From Gonatopus flavifemur (Eukaryota > Arthropoda > Insecta > Hymenoptera > Dryinidae), in assembly GCA_018340375.1 (NCBI GenBank), contig JAFFJZ010000044.1, forward strand, positions 1,302,001 through 1,366,000: 64,000 nt of DNA. The letters are read 5' to 3'. Under the pieces are notes generated by a model. It had not been told where the DNA came from and did no database searches. It saw only the letters and a list, made by a program, of their open reading frames with translations. Of the stretch, positions 23,307 to 34,326 are shown piece by piece. A program made the position numbers and the translations under genes. Position 1 is the first letter of the stretch; each line of letters opens with the position of its first letter.

Positions 23307-25170
23307 AGACAAATTTTTATGCACGTCGATGATGTCGAATATCAACGCATTCTTGGCGTGAATCCTCCTCCAAACCGATTGAAGAATACCAATTCCTGAA
23401 AGTCGCGTATGGCACAGCATCCGCACCCTATTTAGCGTTACGCGTGTCAAAACAACTCGCCTGTGACGAGGGACCACAATTTCCTCTCGCCTCGCCGGTT
23501 CTGTTGAATCAATTCTATGTTGACGATTGTCTCTTTGGTGCTGACGATCGTCAATTAGCCATCGCTACCCGGCATCAACTTGTCGCCTTACTCGAAAAGG
23601 GACATTTTCGCTTGCGAAAGTGGGCAAGTAACTGTCCAAGCTTGTTAGAAGACATCGATCCATCCGATCATGGTCTTGCCGGAACGGAATCCATGAATAC
23701 ACAAGATTCCGACGACCAACTGGAAGTCCTCGGAATTGCGTGGAATTCTAATCGCGACAACTTTCAATTCAAAGTAACCCGGTCATCCACTGCCGGAAAT
23801 ACCAAGCGGACTATATTATCTAATATTGCAAGGCTGTTTGACCCACTTGGATGGGTCACTCCCGTTGTAATCGTAGCGAAATCTCTCATGCAAAAATTGT
23901 GGCTGTTGAAATGTGATTGGGATGATCCTATCCCACTTGATTTACTGACTCTATGGCAAAAATACCATGAAAGTTTACCTGATCTCGAACAACTTGAAAT
24001 TCCTCGATGGACAGCGTATGGTTCAGATACCAGCTGCGTCTGCAACTGCATATGCAGCAGTACTCCACCTGCGAATCATCTCGATGAGCGGATCCGTCCA
24101 TGTTTCTCTGCTTGCTGCAAAACTTTGAGCATTCCGCGATTGGAGCTTCCTGCTGCTTCACTTTCGACAAAACTGATCGACTATACTCGCAAGGCTCTCC
24201 CTATCTCGAACTTCAAATGTCATTGTCGGACCGACTCCACAATCACATCAGCTTGGCTCAATTAGTCTCTATCTCGGTGGAAAACATTTGTCGCCAATCG
24301 AGTTGCTACGATTCAAACGTTCCTTCCAAATGCAAGATCCCGTCATGTTTCTACATCCGAGAATCCGGCTGATCGCGCCTCCCGCGGCTTACCCACACAA
24401 GAATTATTAACTTTCAATCTCTGGTGGGCCGGACCTTCGTGACTGAAGAATTTTGACATGGATCTCCCAACTGAACAACCTCCAATCGCACCTAAACTTC
24501 TGTTAGAAGAACAGCGCGCTACGGTCGTTAGCAATTTAGCTGCTTATGAACATTGGGATCTTGCAAAGCCTTATTCATCCTGGCCAAAGCTCCTTCGAAT
24601 TACGGAATACCTTTATCGCTGTCTCACTCCAACCAAGAAGAAAACTCCTCCCAACAGTGGGTCAATTGAACCTACCGACTAGATATATCCATCAAGGTCC
24701 ATCCAGGCACATGAAATCGAAAAGGCCGAAATGTATTGGTTGAAATATATGCAAGCGGAATTATTCCCCGAAGAACTCCATCACCTCAAGAATAATTCTT
24801 CCATACAAAAGGGGAGTTCTTTAGCTAGCCTCGATCCATATCTGGACAGGAATAATCTTATTAGAGTGGGAGGTAGACTCCGTCATTCGAATCTCCCAGA
24901 CACTGTAAAACATCCAGTTGATCTCAAAAACCACTTCCTGCTGTCTCTTATGATCTCTCACTACCATATCAAGAACCTACACACCGGACCCACTTTAATT
25001 CTTACGTTACTCAGAGGAAAATATTGGATTCTGCGAGCGCGAAGTACCGTGTGATCAGTCTTGTATCGCTGCACAATTTGCAACCGTGAATCTGCAAAAA
25101 TACCGACAGAACTTATGGGTCGACTCCCAGATTTGAGAGTCAATCGAACTTCTCGCGCCTTCGTACATGT
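23307..25170 (+). pseudogene. BEL/Pao Pol part 2: reverse transcriptase, RNase H, integrase start
   Basis: Resumes immediately after the palindromic element with RQIFMHVDDVEYQRIL. After a frameshift, the 23444-24265 frame holds the catalytic FYVDDCLFGADD (about 23514-23550), SNIARLFDPLGWVTPVV (connection) and RLELPAASL with CRTDSTITSAWL (RNase H). Downstream blocks ENPADRASRGLPTQELL and LWWAGPS, then a TGA at 24440-24442 where family members have Trp, lead into the integrase zinc-binding region: LIRVGGRLRHSNLP, HYHIKNLHTGPTLIL, CTICNRESAKIP (HHCC). MGRLPDLRVN follows. Homology stops after RAFVHV at about 25170 where a LINE in the opposite orientation begins, so the integrase core (DDE) and 3' LTR are missing. 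Multiple frameshifts and stops make it dead. Confidence 0.85.
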
Positions 25171-27508
25171 TGTCTCACCCCTCTTCTTATTTGTGCTTCC
25201 CCTTCCTGGCCCTCTATGTCCATTATTGCACTTTGGTTTTTATATAATTCGTATATTATTCTTCTATCTTTATAATTTATTCCCACCTTCTTCAGGATCG
25301 CAAAAATCTTCTCCCAGTCCACATTATCGAAAGCGTTTTGTATATCTACAATACCTATGTACACAGATTTCTTCAGCGCTATCCTTTTCTCTATTACTGC
25401 CCTAATTGCTGAAACTGCTTCTCGCGTTCCCCCATCTTTTCTAAAACCAAACTGATCTTCTGTCAATATACTCTCTATTTTATCTTCCATCCTCCTGTAT
25501 AAAATTTTGATCAGTATTTTCGAAGCATGTGAAGATCGTTCTGTAGTTCCCGCATTTGTCTGCCCCTTGTTTTTTCGGGATAGCGACAATTTTATCCTCT
25601 TGGAAATCTCCCGGTACTTCTCCTTTTTCGTACATATCTCTAAGCAATTCAAACAGTGCGTCACGAGTTCCTTCACTGGAGGCTTTCGTAAGGTCCACAC
25701 TTATGCCATCTATGCCTGGCGCTTTATTATTTTTCAATCCTCTCAGAGCCTTGTCGAATTCTGATCTCGATATCGAATCTCCCAATCCTTCCTCATCTAC
25801 ATCCTCCTCCTTCTCTGAAAGTGCTATATCATCGTTTCCTCTATACAAGTCTTCCAAATGCTTGATCCACTGTTCTATTTTCTCTTCCGTTTTTATCAAT
25901 TGTCGTCCTAGGGAGTTTCTAATCTTATTGCTTCTAGATTTCATTTGTCAGAAAAATCTTTTAATAATCCTATATGCTTCATCTATTTATCCTAAATGCA
26001 ATCTTATTTCTATTTCCTGACATTTCTCTTCTCACCACTGTTCTTCTGCTTTCCTTGATTCTCTTATTATTTTATTCCTCAATGATTTGTATCGTTGCTG
26101 GCCTTCTTGGCTATCATTATTCTTGTATTTTCTTCTTTCATTTATCAATTCTGAAATTTCTCCTGTTATTCATAGGTTTTTAGGTTCTACCCCATTACTC
26201 TCCAAAATCTTATCCGCACATTCTCCTTTATTCCCCTCCATGTTTGTCCATCTCCTCTCTATTCTTAAGTGTTTCTCTTTTTGATCTATCAATTTTTCAT
26301 CCAACATTTTCTCAAATGCCTCATGTGTTTGTTTTTGCTTGAGGTTCTTCCAATTCCATCTTCTCTGCATTTTCCTTTTCTTCTTCAGAGATTCGAATTT
26401 CAGAGAACATCTCATCATCAACATATTATGATCACTATCTATATCTGCACTGGGATAAGTTTCACAGTTTTTCACTTGGTTTCTAAATCTTTGTCTCACT
26501 AATATGTGATCAATTTGGTATCTTGCTGTATCTTCTGGCATTTTTCACGTGTAGATTCTTCTTGGATGATTTTTGAATGAAGTGTTGGTGATAACCATCC
26601 TATGATTTTCACAAAATTCGACTCAACGTTGTCCTCTATTGTTCCTCCTCCCTAACGCAAAATCTCCTATTATGTTGTCCTCTTTTCCTTGTCCTACTAC
26701 CGCATTCCAATCACCCATCACTATCAAATTCTCTTCTCCCTTCACATATTCTATCACTTCTCCTATTTCTCCGTACGTTCTTTCGATACCCGCGTGGAAA
26801 CAATTAGTATGGCAACGATCGCGGAGAGATTTTTCTACAAAGTATGGAATTTGGGACTGTCCCATACTCTTGAGAGACTGAAAAAAGTATGTTGGGAGTA
26901 TGGGAGAGTCTCAAACGCCATACTTTGTGAAAAGACTTTCACCAGATCTTTGCTAAGTGAATCCGATATTTTAGTAAGCTTGATGCAAGATTTTGGGCGA
27001 GATCGTTGCCATACGAATTTTTTTCCACGCGGGTATCTTCCTCTGAATATGCAGATGTGGGCATGTATACTTGGACTATCACTGTGTCCACCGGTTTTGT
27101 TCTGATTCTAACCATCATCACACGTTCATTATGTTGCAAATAATTTTCTATTCCATTTCCTACTCTTTTATGCATCACAATTCCTACACCTGCTTGACCT
27201 TTCTTTGATCCTGTATGAATTATTCTATAATCCCCACCCCAGAAATCGCCCTCTTGTAGCCATCTCCTTTCGCTAATTCCCATTACGTCTATATTCAACC
27301 TATTCATTTTCAATTTCAAATTTTCCCGCTTGCTTGTTAGTGATCTAACATTCCACGTTCCGACTCGAAGAATGTTGTTTCTTTTCCCAATCCTATTCTT
27401 CCGTTCTCGTTCTTTTCTGATGAAGCTTCCTCGAGCAGCCTCCACTCGGAGATCCGAACGGGAGACTAGTTTACCTTCGGAATATTTTACCCGAGGAAGC
27501 GCCATCAT
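25171..27508 (-). pseudogene. RTE-like LINE: endonuclease and partial reverse transcriptase
   Basis: Minus-strand non-LTR element starting MMALPRVKYSEG at 27508. Endonuclease blocks in order: ILRVGTWNVRSL, MGISERRWLQEGDF, GVGIVMHKRV, VIVQVYMPTSAY (27508-27040); then, after a 245-bp MITE, IERTYGEIGEVIEYVKG, NLIVMGDWNAVVGQG (26865-26623); then YQIDHILVRQRF and DIDSDHNMLM (26541-26170). Reverse transcriptase blocks: LKNNKAPGIDGISVDL, VAIPKKQG..NYRTI (25944-25480), LTEDQFGFRKDGGTREA, VYIGIVDIQNAFDNVDW, RRGVRQ (25700-25175). It ends there, before the FADD-type catalytic motif, fused to the BEL integrase. Several frameshifts are present. The overall type (WNVRSL endonuclease, GFRKGRGTREA reverse transcriptase) suggests an RTE-like clade. 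The 5' untranslated part may extend toward 27900. Confidence 0.8.
26789..27033. mobile_element. 245-bp MITE with TA target duplication
   Basis: Terminal inverted repeats of ~36 bp begin CCCGCGTGGAAA and contain TTCGTATGGCAACGAT. TA flanks both ends (26787-26788 and 27034-27035). Removing the element and one TA restores the LINE endonuclease frame, with the acidic S-E-E-D run joining an I-E-R-T-Y segment, so the insertion is defined to the base. It has no coding capacity. TA duplication fits IS630-Tc1/mariner mobilisation. Confidence 0.9.
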
Positions 27509-27529
27509 GTACTGATCATTTGTGCATTT

Positions 27530-28212
27530 GTTTTTGTTTCACGAGTATGATATTCCAGGTTTGGAAAAGGTTTCATTCCCTCGGGGAGTATTGAAACATG
27601 TCATGGAAGGTAGTTTCCCCTTGCTTTCCTTCCGTTTCCGCCGATGTTTCTGGCATTAGGATGATTTCGTTCCTCTCAGTTTGTATTTTTCCTCTTGAGT
27701 AGTTCATTCCACTCAAAAAAGAGATCCAACTGTGGGATACTTATCCTCCCCACCACGTAAAGGAAGCAGATACTACCAGGGATGGATAAAAAGGATATCA
27801 AGGACAGGTATCATGAATATCCCCCTGGAAGACCCGCAATCATCCACGGGGAGGAGACTATCGGTAATTACATGACTATTACAAGAGACTTGAACGGTGT
27901 TAAGTTCCTGTAACAACTCATTTCGACTGTTCTGCTTTAGACGCATCGGATCGAAGAGGCATCCGAATATTTATGTTGTACTAGTAGTACGTGTGTGTTG
28001 CTTTTACATTCATTATATGTATGGCTCTTTTATCAACAAAAGTAGGGTCCTGATTATCACAGGTGTAATATCTGACCAGGTAATTCAAAATTCACTGGAA
28101 AAACTGCACAAGCCATATACTCCAGTTGAAATGCGATGATTGCCCGTTTGGAAATATCCTATTCAAAGCTCTGCTTTCTAGATATGGACATCTTCAGATG
28201 TTTAGCCTGGCA
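27530..28212. other. no recognisable gene; possible 5' part of the LINE
   Basis: Moderately GC-balanced sequence with no long frame. The portion to about 27900 could be 5' untranslated region of the minus-strand RTE-like LINE. I found no continuation of BEL integrase here, so the LINE did not simply insert into an otherwise preserved BEL copy within this span. Confidence 0.4.
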
Positions 28213-29281
28213 CCGTATACCAGGGCTGCGGAGTCGAAGCTCTCACACAGCCGACTCCGACTTCGACTCCGGACCACTTAAAATTTCTGACTCCGACTCC
28301 GGCTCTAGTGTTTATTCCCATGAATAAAAATTCCAAAAGAACCAAACTTGGACATAAGATAGACATTATTCGTTATCGAGGTTTTTCGACCTGTGTTTCA
28401 ATATTTTATTTATTGATATATCGTTCGATTCGCTAAATATGTCGAGGGTAAAATGCAAACAATTAACAGACTTCCAAGTCGTAACTAATTGTAATGTTCT
28501 ATTACAAAATTGTATGCATGAATTATTTCTCCCATCAACATTGTTCGACAGATATAGATATTCCAAATGTTAGGAAAAAACTCCGTCAACAACTTTCGAC
28601 AAACAATTTCCTCTAAAACTCTCATTCATGAACCGTTGATCTGATGCGGTACATAAATTTGTATGTTTCCATATGCAGCAGCTTATTGAACAATTAGAAC
28701 CAACAGGGTGGATGAAAAAGCACGTTTCTTGATTATTTCAAAACATAATAAACACAGGAATCAATAAATGAAAAATATTTTGTTTCTGAATGTTTTCATT
28801 ATTCACTGTGGAAAATAAATGTGGGATATTCAACCGAAAATATTCCACCATGAATAGGGAACTTGACATCCTGATTTGGTAGGGTTTGCCCTTACTGTTT
28901 GAAGGATTCAACACCCAAAAAACAGAATAGTTCCTCAAAATGGAGGAAAAATCCCCTATTTTTGATGGAAAAATAATTCTCTCGCGACGAGGGGATGGAA
29001 TCTGCCATTAAAGTGAGGATGAACTCCCCATATTTCTTCTAGTGTTTGTAAATCTGTCACATTTCTGATAACATAAGTGAATCAACACAATCTGCGAATG
29101 ATTTTCAAACAACTCCAAAACGATTTCTGTTCTGGTAATAAGCATAAGTGCAATATAAATCTATTAAGCAAATTAGCATGGAGTGATAGCAAGATTCGTT
29201 GGAAACGAGCAGTATGGAGCTTTTTGAATAATCAGGTAATAATTGAGGACTTATCTTTCATTTGGAACTTTCGTATTCATT

Positions 29282-30193
29282 CACTGAGAAAAAAAATGAA
29301 GTGAGCTCAACTTAAGCGTGTATTTGGACTGTATATAGTTACCACGAAGGAATTGTATTTGAATTAAACATAATTTCGTTGAGGCAATCACACAAAATTA
29401 CGCTGATGTCGTTCAGCTAACTACATCACACTGTTATAGTATCATCAACGTTCATTTTGTTCAAACATCAATGTCATTCACTGGAGTCATCGTTGCAGTT
29501 GAATCAATTCATTTTGTTAGTTGAAACAATTGTGGGAGAAATGTAATTCAACGCCTTTTTAGTTGTAATAAAGGAATAGTTATTTGAAAATCACCTGATC
29601 GGAAATGGTAGAATACAGGGTATGTAGTACATTAACAACTTTTGCAAGAGCAAAATGCGAAGCGCGCTGTAGAGAAACGGTTAGGACGTTAGTGTCTCAG
29701 ATAGGTAGGTAAACTCAAGATAGGTAGGTTCGATTCCCCTCAAATGAGATTTGATATATACACTTACCGGTATCATCATGGTGAGATATCGAAGCATTTC
29801 AGAGATTGAACAGTAAACAAATGAAGATTAACTTTTTGATTTACACATTTTTTTTACATAAATATATTCATGATTTGAAATGGAATAGTCTTGCATTAAA
29901 CATCTTGTAACCTTGAACGGATTCTTCTATTGAGTTGATTGGAATGATTATTGAATCCAATGAAATACGGTACAATTGATTGTAAAAAGTATCATTTTTA
30001 TGTCGAAAGAATGATGTATTTGATCAGATTACCATTTAGTTCTGTCAACTACATCTGTAGTTGATGGGAATCAATCTTTACAAACATACGATGCAGTTGA
30101 CGGAACTATTCCGTGAGATTCGCCGTATTTAAGCCCACGATGTAGTTGAAAGAACTAAACCGTCTTTGAGTTCAGAATCTTTTTTTCTCAGTG
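29282..30193. mobile_element. 912-bp nested element with CACTGAG ends and TT duplication
   Basis: Present in hAT copy 1, absent from the same position in hAT copy 2 (empty site about 59461-59470). The ends are CACTGAGAAAAAAAATG and the reverse complement of CACTGAGAAAAAAAGA, flanked by TT. The interior is AT-rich, with repeated ACTACATCGT/ACGATGTAGT-like motifs in both orientations, and includes a tRNA-like segment (29655-29760). No protein frame. Superfamily unknown. Confidence 0.8.
29655..29760 (+). repeat. tRNA-like (SINE head) segment
   Basis: Contains a perfect Pol III B-box GGTTCGATTCC at 29727-29737 and, about 50 bases upstream, an A-box-like TAGAGAAACGGTTAGG. An internal short duplication (GATAGGTAGGT twice) makes it too long for a functional tRNA. 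Most likely a tRNA-derived SINE head or tRNA pseudogene. Confidence 0.55.
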
Positions 30194-30329
30194 TTGCAAT
30201 ACTGTCGTAAAACAACTTTTACGCTATCTGGAATACATGAATCGAAACAAAATTCCGCATAAGAAATTTGGAATTCATTTGGAACATGAATAACAATCTA
30301 TGAAAAATTTTAAATGATAAAATAGTCGA

Positions 30330-30670
30330 TTAAGAATTCGTCCTCAAGAATAGAATGGCTCCTATCAAATTATTTTTCAGAGAAGCGCGTAAATCTGATT
30401 TGATGATTTTTAAAGAAGGAAACAGTCTTTCAACACTGACTTGTGGAGATGGCAATCCTATAACAGCTCTGGCAGCATCTTGAACTATCAGTGGATATTT
30501 CTTTATAGCCTCTCGGGCAGTGATATTTCACTTGCTATTGAATTTTTCTACTTCGTTCAACGAAGAGTTGAATTCAAATTTAAATCGTACACGTGGATTT
30601 GATACTCCTCTTGCATCTTCGTCCAGCTTAGGTTTCTTTGTGGATTCTAATAAATCTAGGTTGAATCGTC
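30330..30670 (-). pseudogene. hAT transposase C-terminal fragment (copy 1)
   Basis: The minus-strand reading matches hAT copy 2: NITAREAIKKYPLIVQDAA, then LPSPQVSVERLFPSLK, ending in a TAA at 30330-30332. This is the hATC dimerisation region (YP...A...LP...S.ERLFS). One in-frame TGA (N-S-K-stop) lies near 30530. Position 30549-30550 (TA) is the unoccupied site that carries a mariner in copy 2. Homology to copy 2 stops at about 30661, marking an internal deletion. Confidence 0.85.
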
Positions 30671-30938
30671 TGAATTCAATATGAATTGTTAAGAATTCTT
30701 TTTCTACTCATATGCCGTATACCTATATGGGATTTCAGTGCTGCAACGACCTGAGCTCTCCCTGCAGAAACGAAATCATTCAGAACGATTGATAGTGCAA
30801 ATCTCTAATGAAAAATGATTCGAACTTATTTAGAATCATTTGAGTCTGAAACGGGAAATTTGAGTCCGAAATGAGAAATGTACTAATTCGAAATTTGTAC
30901 ATTTCTCATTGGAAAAATTCAATTTTGATAAGAATCAA

Positions 30939-31355
30939 CCCAGCAAAAAATCTGGAATGGAAAAGAATTGGAAAAGAATAGGAAAATCCTATTTTGAATT
31001 CTTTTCAATTCGAAGTTTGTATCAAAAGAATGGAAAGAAATAGAAATATTTGGATTGTAATTCTGTGTCTGGAATTCAGTTGCTATTCTTCTTTGAAGTC
31101 TTGCCCTAGAATTGAAAATCGCGATACCAGTCTCATCAACAACATATTCATTCACAACATAGCAGTTGTATTCTGAATTTGACATTAGAAAAATCAAAAT
31201 TGAATAGCACGTTTGGAATAAGATTTCACTTGGAATATGTTAGAATAGACAAGAATAGAATTTTTTCAAAATGAATTCTATGACTTCAAAAACCGAATTC
31301 AAATTCTTCAATCTCAATTCTTTTCTATTCTTTTCAATTCAAGATTTTTGCTGGG
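30939..31355. mobile_element. 417-bp MITE-like element with CCCAGCAAAAA ends
   Basis: The left end CCCAGCAAAAAATCTGGAAT and right end (reverse complement CCCAGCAAAAATCTTGAATT) are inverted repeats. The subterminal AAAAGAATTGGAAAAGAATAGG is also mirrored. The interior has only short frames. It lies in the right part of hAT copy 1. Confidence 0.7.
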
Positions 31356-31758
31356 AATTCTTTGAATGATCTCAGTTTCAGGGGGACGTTACATTCCCAC
31401 TTAGAGATGTTCTATGACTCTCTTTCTCCATTCTCATACCTTTATATTTCCATTGATATGAAGAATTATAGCACCTTCTTATCGAGCAGATCATAAAAAC
31501 AAACACATCAATTCCTACTCTCATTTCTTGATTCATCTTATTTATGTCAACAGAGAATTCTATGCATTTGATTCTGGAACATTACACTTCGAACTTCGAA
31601 TCAACGTGTGAAAATACATTGTCCATAAATTCACATATGGATTCCTCGTATGTGTTGGAGAAAAATTGAAAACATTTTTTGCATGCAAATTTCATTTCTC
31701 AACTGATGCACCTGAGATCCATAAGAGTTCATTATGGAACCACTGTTGGAATCTATTA

Positions 31759-32018
31759 CACTGGGAAAAAAATTAGCTCAATCAGAAGAACATATTTTTT
31801 TGATCTAAGAATATATTTTTTTGATCTGAGAATATATTTTTTTTCTTATCTCAAGAAAATGTGTACTCGGAGTAAGAAAATTTTGTCTGGATTACACTGT
31901 ATAGTTTCAAACTGAGTAATTTCTTCTTCCGAAGAAAGTTTTCTTGAATCAAGAAAATATCGGATCGAACTCGGTCAGACCAATATTTTCTTAGTTTGAG
32001 ATTTTTTTTCTCTCAATG
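31759..32018. mobile_element. 260-bp MITE-like element with CACTGGGAAAAAAA ends
   Basis: CACTGGGAAAAAAATTAG at the left pairs with CATTGAGAGAAAAAAAA (reverse complement of the right end), flanked by TA. It contains a short tandem repeat of GAACATATTTTTTTGATCT-type units. The end sequence resembles that of the 912-bp element at 29282-30193. Confidence 0.6.
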
Positions 32019-32431
32019 TAATATGAGTTTATTAGAATTGAATGATCAGAAGATTGAATATGTGTATTCTCGAAAATGAGTCAAAGAAATGAAAATATAT
32101 TCCAAAGAGCACACGAAGTTCTCTGAATGTTTCAAAAACATAGCCTAGGTTCTGCGAGTCTTAACCTCCAAAAGCACATATTTTCACAGCATTTTCACTT
32201 TTAATGCAGCAAAACACGTCCTGAAAACGTTCTTTTCATATACTACAGGACGTTCTCGTAATATTTTTCTAACGTACTTTCATGAAAACTAACTTTTTTT
32301 ATAAGGAGTCGAAAGTGGAGTCGGAGTCGGAGAAATAACATTCGACTCCGACTCCCCTTTCGACTCCATCCATCATTCCACGACTCTTCGACTCCGACTC
32401 CCGACTCCGACTCCACAGCCCTGCCATATAC

Positions 32432-33360
32432 TGCATTTCAGCAAATTAAGAGCCTCTGAATCGAAGAGCTCGATATTCTTGTGAACTGGTCAACGGAAAA
32501 TAACCACAACAGGGTTTGGAGAATCTGACAGCATTGATCACAGATCTCTATTTGTGGATACTCTTTGATTTTCCCTGGTATTATGTTCTCTAAATGGACG
32601 ACAATCTTTGTTACGACCCTCTTGGGCCTCTTCAGTTAGTTATCCGAACAGCACTAACTGATGTCAAATGATTTGAGTGCTGTGCTCCAAAATCCTATGA
32701 ACGTTCGGAGTTATTCCGTACCACGGATAGAGCGTTACAAGTAGACTTCTAATTTCAGCAACGTACTTCTCAAATTTCTCATCGTTCACTTCTTACCCTG
32801 ACGACAGACATTCAGCACAACTCTGAATTTGACGAAGGGAGTATTATCTACCCCAGTGATGTAAGCGCTCACAACTGAATTCCTGGAGAATCGCCATGAG
32901 GTGTTCCCATCATTGGTATTGCCGGACCCCGCACAGTGGTGGAAATCAGGAATTTAGTGTTCATAATCTACTACAAGTCGTAATTCTTGACCGATTTCGA
33001 TTATTTTGTTTTAAAATACTCAGAATTGAATTCTTGAGAGAACTGTCGATTCCGATTCCTATATTTTTTTCATCATGACAATGAATGAACAAATAGTTAG
33101 GAGAAATCTTCAATTTCAGGTATTTGAGCTTTTATCTTCCAGAAAAGTCTTTTGATGACCTTACTATTCAACGAGATTCTTGCACGTATGCTGATTGAAC
33201 ATGTCAAGTTGAGATAATTGCGAATCCGATCATTATAAACGATTTTGTAAACAATTTTCATGAGGAAATCTGAGATTGCGATAATTCTGGTTGTGAGAAC
33301 ATATTTTTTTTTGTCAATTACTGCGGCCGAACGCCTTGAGGGATAAGAGCAGAGGAGAGT
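32432..33360. other. no recognisable gene
   Basis: Sequence between hAT copy 1 and the 33365 element. Only short frames are visible and I recognise no family. Confidence 0.5.
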
Positions 33361-33850
33361 ATACTGTTACGTCAAAAGTATTTTGTATTACCTTTTCCAT
33401 AACATTCAATAAGTATTTAAGGAAGATATCAGATCATCGAGTCTGATACTCCCTAGCGAAACCCACTTTAGCTAGAGAAATTGTCTAGACAAGGGCTGGG
33501 GTAAGGATATCGTTACATGAATATGGAAGTTTGAGAAAAGAAAGAAGAAGAAAGAGAGAGATTCTACATACGTATTCTCTGAGGGTTGCTCAGTAGCAAT
33601 ACGATGCAGATTTTATCATTATCGTGTAAGGAAAAATCAAATAAAAGGAGACGTTGACGTTAATATGAATAAGAGAGGAAGAAAAATGAGCTCTGAGGGT
33701 TTCTCAGTAACTATTTTTCTGGGTTTATTGATGGAAAGAGTTCTAAAGAATAAGGAAAAGAAGGAAGGAAAGTGACATTCAATTCTTGAATCGATCTGGC
33801 TAAATCTTGTCAATTTTCTTTGTCGTCGAAGGAAGTTTGGGGAGAAAAGT

Positions 33851-34036
33851 GATCATTCGATTAATATTTTCTGATTTCAGTCATCGAAGAGGATTTAGGG
33901 AAAGAAGGTGATCATTCGACTAATATTTTCTGATTTCAATCATCGAAAGGGGTTTAGGGAAGGAAAGTGATCATTCGACTAATATTTTCTGATTTCAATC
34001 ATCGAAAGGGGTTTAGGGAAGGAAAGTGATCATTCA
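33851..34036. repeat. 59-bp tandem repeat, just over 3 copies
   Basis: Units start GATCATTCGACTAATATTTT at 33851, 33910 and 33969, with a fourth start at 34028. The second and third copies are virtually identical, the first has a few differences. A partial older unit precedes them at about 33822. Confidence 0.9.
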
Positions 34037-34326
34037 GTACCACGAAAATTTCTCTCAACATACGTGAGATTTAGTTGAATTCGCTTTTCATCATCATGAT
34101 CAGATAGGAAAATGGATTTGGAATTGGGTAGGTAATTGAATTTGAGGATGATTTTAATATGGGGAGAATTCATTTTTACAAGGGGTACACTTCATTTTAT
34201 TTTTATATAAAAGTTCACAAGGGGTGACTCTATTTTCTTTGGGTTTCTCGTACGATTCTAAACTATATCTGATTGATAGGGATTGGAGAAGTAATTCTGA
34301 ATTTTTTAATGTTTTGTTGAATTCTA

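Larger units (their letters stand above)
28221..32423. mobile_element. hAT element copy 1, internally deleted, 8-bp target duplication
   Basis: The ends are CAGGGCTGCGGAGTCGAAG (28221) and the reverse complement of CAGGGCTGTGGAGTCGG (to 32423), with GACTCC-rich subterminal sequence on both sides. Flanking octamers CCGTATAC (28213-28220) and CCATATAC (32424-32431) differ by one base and represent the 8-bp hAT duplication. The left 2.4 kb is collinear with hAT copy 2 (51930 onward). Only the transposase C-terminus survives (30330-30670). The rest was deleted or replaced by MITE-like insertions, so it is non-autonomous. Confidence 0.9.

Noticed and set aside
28738..28938. 66-codon frame also present at 58921-59121
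   Set aside because: Shared only because both lie in the noncoding 3' region of the two hAT copies; no protein-like conservation pattern.
33851..34036. CRISPR-like spaced repeats
   Set aside because: The 59-bp units are directly adjacent with no unique spacers; a eukaryotic tandem repeat.
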